A DNA stretch of 7,494 bases from Gemmatimonas phototrophica (lineage in GTDB: Bacteria > Gemmatimonadota > Gemmatimonadetes > Gemmatimonadales > Gemmatimonadaceae). Below, piece after piece: positions 5,863-7,494 of this stretch. Each line of letters opens with the position of its first letter. Positions within the stretch are counted from its first letter, which is position 1. The stretch is from NCBI GenBank assembly GCA_945870175.1, contig CAMBRJ010000133.1, positions 1 to 7,494 of the forward strand. The letters are read 5' to 3'. Made by a program: the position numbers and the translations under genes. Below the pieces are notes generated by a model. It worked only from the letters and a program-made list of their open reading frames with translations, did not search any database and was not told where the DNA came from.

Positions 5863-6707
5863 CACGAACGCACGCGATCCCAGATGTCCACCACACGCGC
5901 CATCAGGTCCGGCATCTGATCGAGACGCCACATGTTCGGTCCGTCGCTTGGTGCGTGATCCGGATCGGGATGGGTCTCGATAAACAGTCCCTGTGCGCCC
6001 GCGGCGATGGCGGCCAGGGTGAGCGGTGGAATGCACTCACGCGCGCCGCCACTGGTGCCACCGGCGCCTTGCCCCGGGCGCTGCACACTGTGCGTGGCGT
6101 CGAAGATCACCGGGACATCGCACGACTCACGCAGGCGCGCAAAGCTGCGCATGTCCACCACCAGATCACCATATCCGAAGAACGTGCCGCGTTCGGTGAC
6201 GGCCAGCGCGCCCGACTCCACGGCCGCGAGCGTGGCGCCCGCTTCCACCTTGCGCACCGCTCCGCGCATGCCCTCGGGATGCATCCACTGCCCCTTCTTC
6301 ACGTTCACCGCCTTGCCCGTCGCGCCGGCGGCGAGGAGCAGGTCGGTCTGTCGGCAGAGAAATGCCGGGATCTGCAACACATCCACGACTTCCGCGGCGA
6401 TCGCACACTGCGACGCCTCGTGCACATCGGTGAGGATGGGCAGCCCCGTCGCGAGCCGGACCCGTTCGAGCGCCGCCAGTCCCGCCTCGAGCCCCGGTCC
6501 ACGCACACCGTCGACATTCGAGCGATTCGCTTTATCGAAGCTGGCCTTGAAGATGATGCCGCCAGGCACATGCTCGGCCAGTCGCGCCAGCGCGTCGGCG
6601 ACGCGCAGGTTGAGCGTGTCATCCTCGAGCTGACAGGGGCCAGCGATGAGAAAAAGTCGATCCGCGGGAAACAGCGACGAGGGCATGCGTGCGGGGCCGT
6701 CGGTCAC
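5862..6707 (-). CDS. kdsA: Kdo-8-phosphate synthase KdsA, metal-dependent class
   Basis: KdsA condenses arabinose 5-phosphate with phosphoenolpyruvate to give Kdo 8-phosphate. The 281-residue product has the usual length and the TIM-barrel motifs: LIAGPCQLED (20-29), FKASFDKANRS (53-63), TDVHE (93-97), VNVKKGQWMHPEGM (134-147), FDATHSVQRPG (202-212) and FIETHPDP (242-249). The metal-enzyme ligand set known from Aquifex aeolicus (Cys11, His185, Glu222, Asp233) maps to Cys25, His206, Glu244 and Asp255, so this should be a metal-dependent enzyme rather than the E. coli metal-free type, which has Asn at the cysteine position. The start chosen is GTG at 6707-6705, overlapping the pyrG stop as GTGA. 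ATG at codon 8 (6686-6684) is an alternative; neither has a clear Shine-Dalgarno sequence. The KANRS and metal-site motifs favour KdsA over the related DAHP synthases, as does the context. Confidence 0.95.
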   Translation of the reverse strand: MTDGPARMPSSLFPADRLFLIAGPCQLEDDTLNLRVADALARLAEHVPGGIIFKASFDKANRSNVDGVRGPGLEAGLAALERVRLATGLPILTDVHEASQCAIAAEVVDVLQIPAFLCRQTDLLLAAGATGKAVNVKKGQWMHPEGMRGAVRKVEAGATLAAVESGALAVTERGTFFGYGDLVVDMRSFARLRESCDVPVIFDATHSVQRPGQGAGGTSGGARECIPPLTLAAIAAGAQGLFIETHPDPDHAPSDGPNMWRLDQMPDLMARVVDIWDRVRS

Positions 6708-7494
6708 TGATTCACATGCGCCAGCGACGGCTGCTCGGCCTGCTGCTGCGCGAGGTGGTAGCGCTCCGCCGCCGCCACGAAGCCCGCAAACAGCGGATGC
6801 GGACGCAGCGGGCGCGACTGCAACTCTGGATGGAACTGGCAGCCGATAAAGTATGGGTGCGACGGGAGTTCGATCATCTCCACGAGCGAATCGTCGGGAG
6901 AGAGACCACTCAGGCGCATTCCGTGCTCGATCAATGTGTCTCGGTACCGATTCGACACTTCATAGCGGTGGCGGTGTCGTTCGCTGACTTCCGGCTGACC
7001 GTACACCTCGGCGGCCTTCGACCCGCGCTGCAGGCGGCACGGATAGGCGCCGAGGCGCATCGTGCCTCCCATGTCGGTCACGTCGCGCTGCGAATCCATG
7101 AGCGAAATCACCGGATCGCTGCACTCGGGCGCAAACTCGCTGGAGTGACTGTCGTCGAGATGCAGCACGTGGCGTGCGAACTCGATAATAGCCGCCTGCA
7201 TGCCGAGGCAGATCCCGAAGAACGGAATCGACAATTCACGCGCCGCGCGAAGTGCCTCGACCATCCCTTCCACGCCACGGACGCCGAATCCGCCGGGCAC
7301 GAGCAATCCGTGGTAGTCCGAAAGCATCTCGCGCGCTCGCTCGGGCGACGTAAACAGATCGCTCGACGTCCACGCCAGGTCCACGCCAACATCATTCGCG
7401 ATGCCGCCATGGATGAGCGCTTCCTGAACGCTCTTGTAACTGTCGATGTAATCCGTGTATTTGCCAACAACGCAGATCTTCACCCGCGCATGCG
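6704..7494 (-). CDS. pyrG: CTP synthase PyrG, C-terminal glutaminase domain (5' end outside window)
   Basis: CTP synthase aminates UTP to CTP using ATP and glutamine-derived ammonia. About 263 codons are visible. They begin just before the glutamine amidotransferase domain, at KICVVGKYTDYIDSYKSV, the conserved junction after the synthase domain; the N-terminal ATP/UTP-binding domain lies beyond base 7494. Oxyanion-strand text LLVPGGFGVRG, the nucleophile Cys in FFGICLGMQ and the His/Glu of CQFHPE form a complete class I amidotransferase triad. The GTG at 7483-7481 is an internal Val codon, not a start, because the frame stays open to the window edge with matching family sequence. The stop overlaps the kdsA start as GTGA. 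A short Gln/Ala-rich tail ends the protein. CTP is the co-substrate for Kdo activation by KdsB, which gives this gene a metabolic reason to stand at the head of a Kdo operon. Confidence 0.97.
   Translation of the reverse strand, partial: HARVKICVVGKYTDYIDSYKSVQEALIHGGIANDVGVDLAWTSSDLFTSPERAREMLSDYHGLLVPGGFGVRGVEGMVEALRAARELSIPFFGICLGMQAAIIEFARHVLHLDDSHSSEFAPECSDPVISLMDSQRDVTDMGGTMRLGAYPCRLQRGSKAAEVYGQPEVSERHRHRYEVSNRYRDTLIEHGMRLSGLSPDDSLVEMIELPSHPYFIGCQFHPELQSRPLRPHPLFAGFVAAAERYHLAQQQAEQPSLAHVNQ

Noticed and set aside
5863..6036. Upstream in-frame extension of kdsC by 58 codons.
   Set aside because: It lies entirely inside kdsA, is Arg/Ser/Thr-rich and unlike KdsC; the ATG at the kdsA stop gives a normal coupled start.

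Overview
The window is a GC-rich, gap-free stretch of one long co-directional gene cluster, with every convincing gene on the minus strand. In transcription order (right to left) it holds the 3' part of pyrG (CTP synthase), kdsA, kdsC, kdsD, lptC, an enlarged lptA/OstA-type gene, lptB, and the 5' part of rpoN (sigma-54). This is the Kdo-synthesis and lipopolysaccharide (LPS) transport operon of a Gram-negative, LPS-making bacterium. The kdsD/kdsC-lptC-lptA-lptB-rpoN core matches the well-known E. coli order. The pyrG-kdsA front end is an arrangement familiar from deltaproteobacteria and other non-enteric phyla. High GC, lipoprotein-type LptC and OstA, a metal-type KdsA and an unusually long LptB point away from Enterobacteria. 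A member of Gemmatimonadota or a similar phylum is my best guess, but this is inference only.

Layout: 7494-6704 pyrG glutaminase domain (start outside the window); 6707-5862 kdsA; 5862-5203 kdsC; 5206-4244 kdsD; 4247-3681 lptC; 3677-1941 OstA-domain protein; 1944-736 lptB with an N-terminal extension of about 148 residues; 739-1 rpoN (3' end outside the window). Six of the seven junctions are stop/start overlaps of 1 or 4 bases and the seventh is a 3-base gap, so the whole set is probably one transcript with translational coupling. No intergenic space is long enough for a promoter or terminator, and I saw no tRNA, rRNA, CRISPR array or mobile element.

How the genes work together: KdsD makes arabinose 5-phosphate, KdsA condenses it with phosphoenolpyruvate to Kdo 8-phosphate, and KdsC removes the phosphate to give Kdo. 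PyrG supplies CTP, which the CMP-Kdo synthetase (KdsB, not in the window) needs to activate Kdo for lipid A glycosylation. LptB powers LPS extraction from the inner membrane, and LptC plus the OstA protein form periplasmic bridge parts. LptF, LptG, LptD and LptE must be encoded elsewhere. RpoN is a transcription factor whose position after lptB is conserved across many phyla.

This is mostly a housekeeping region. The parts that known families do not explain are the N-terminal domain of LptB, the very large, lipoprotein-like OstA protein with its hexapeptide repeat and proline-rich tail, and the apparent lipid anchoring of LptC.
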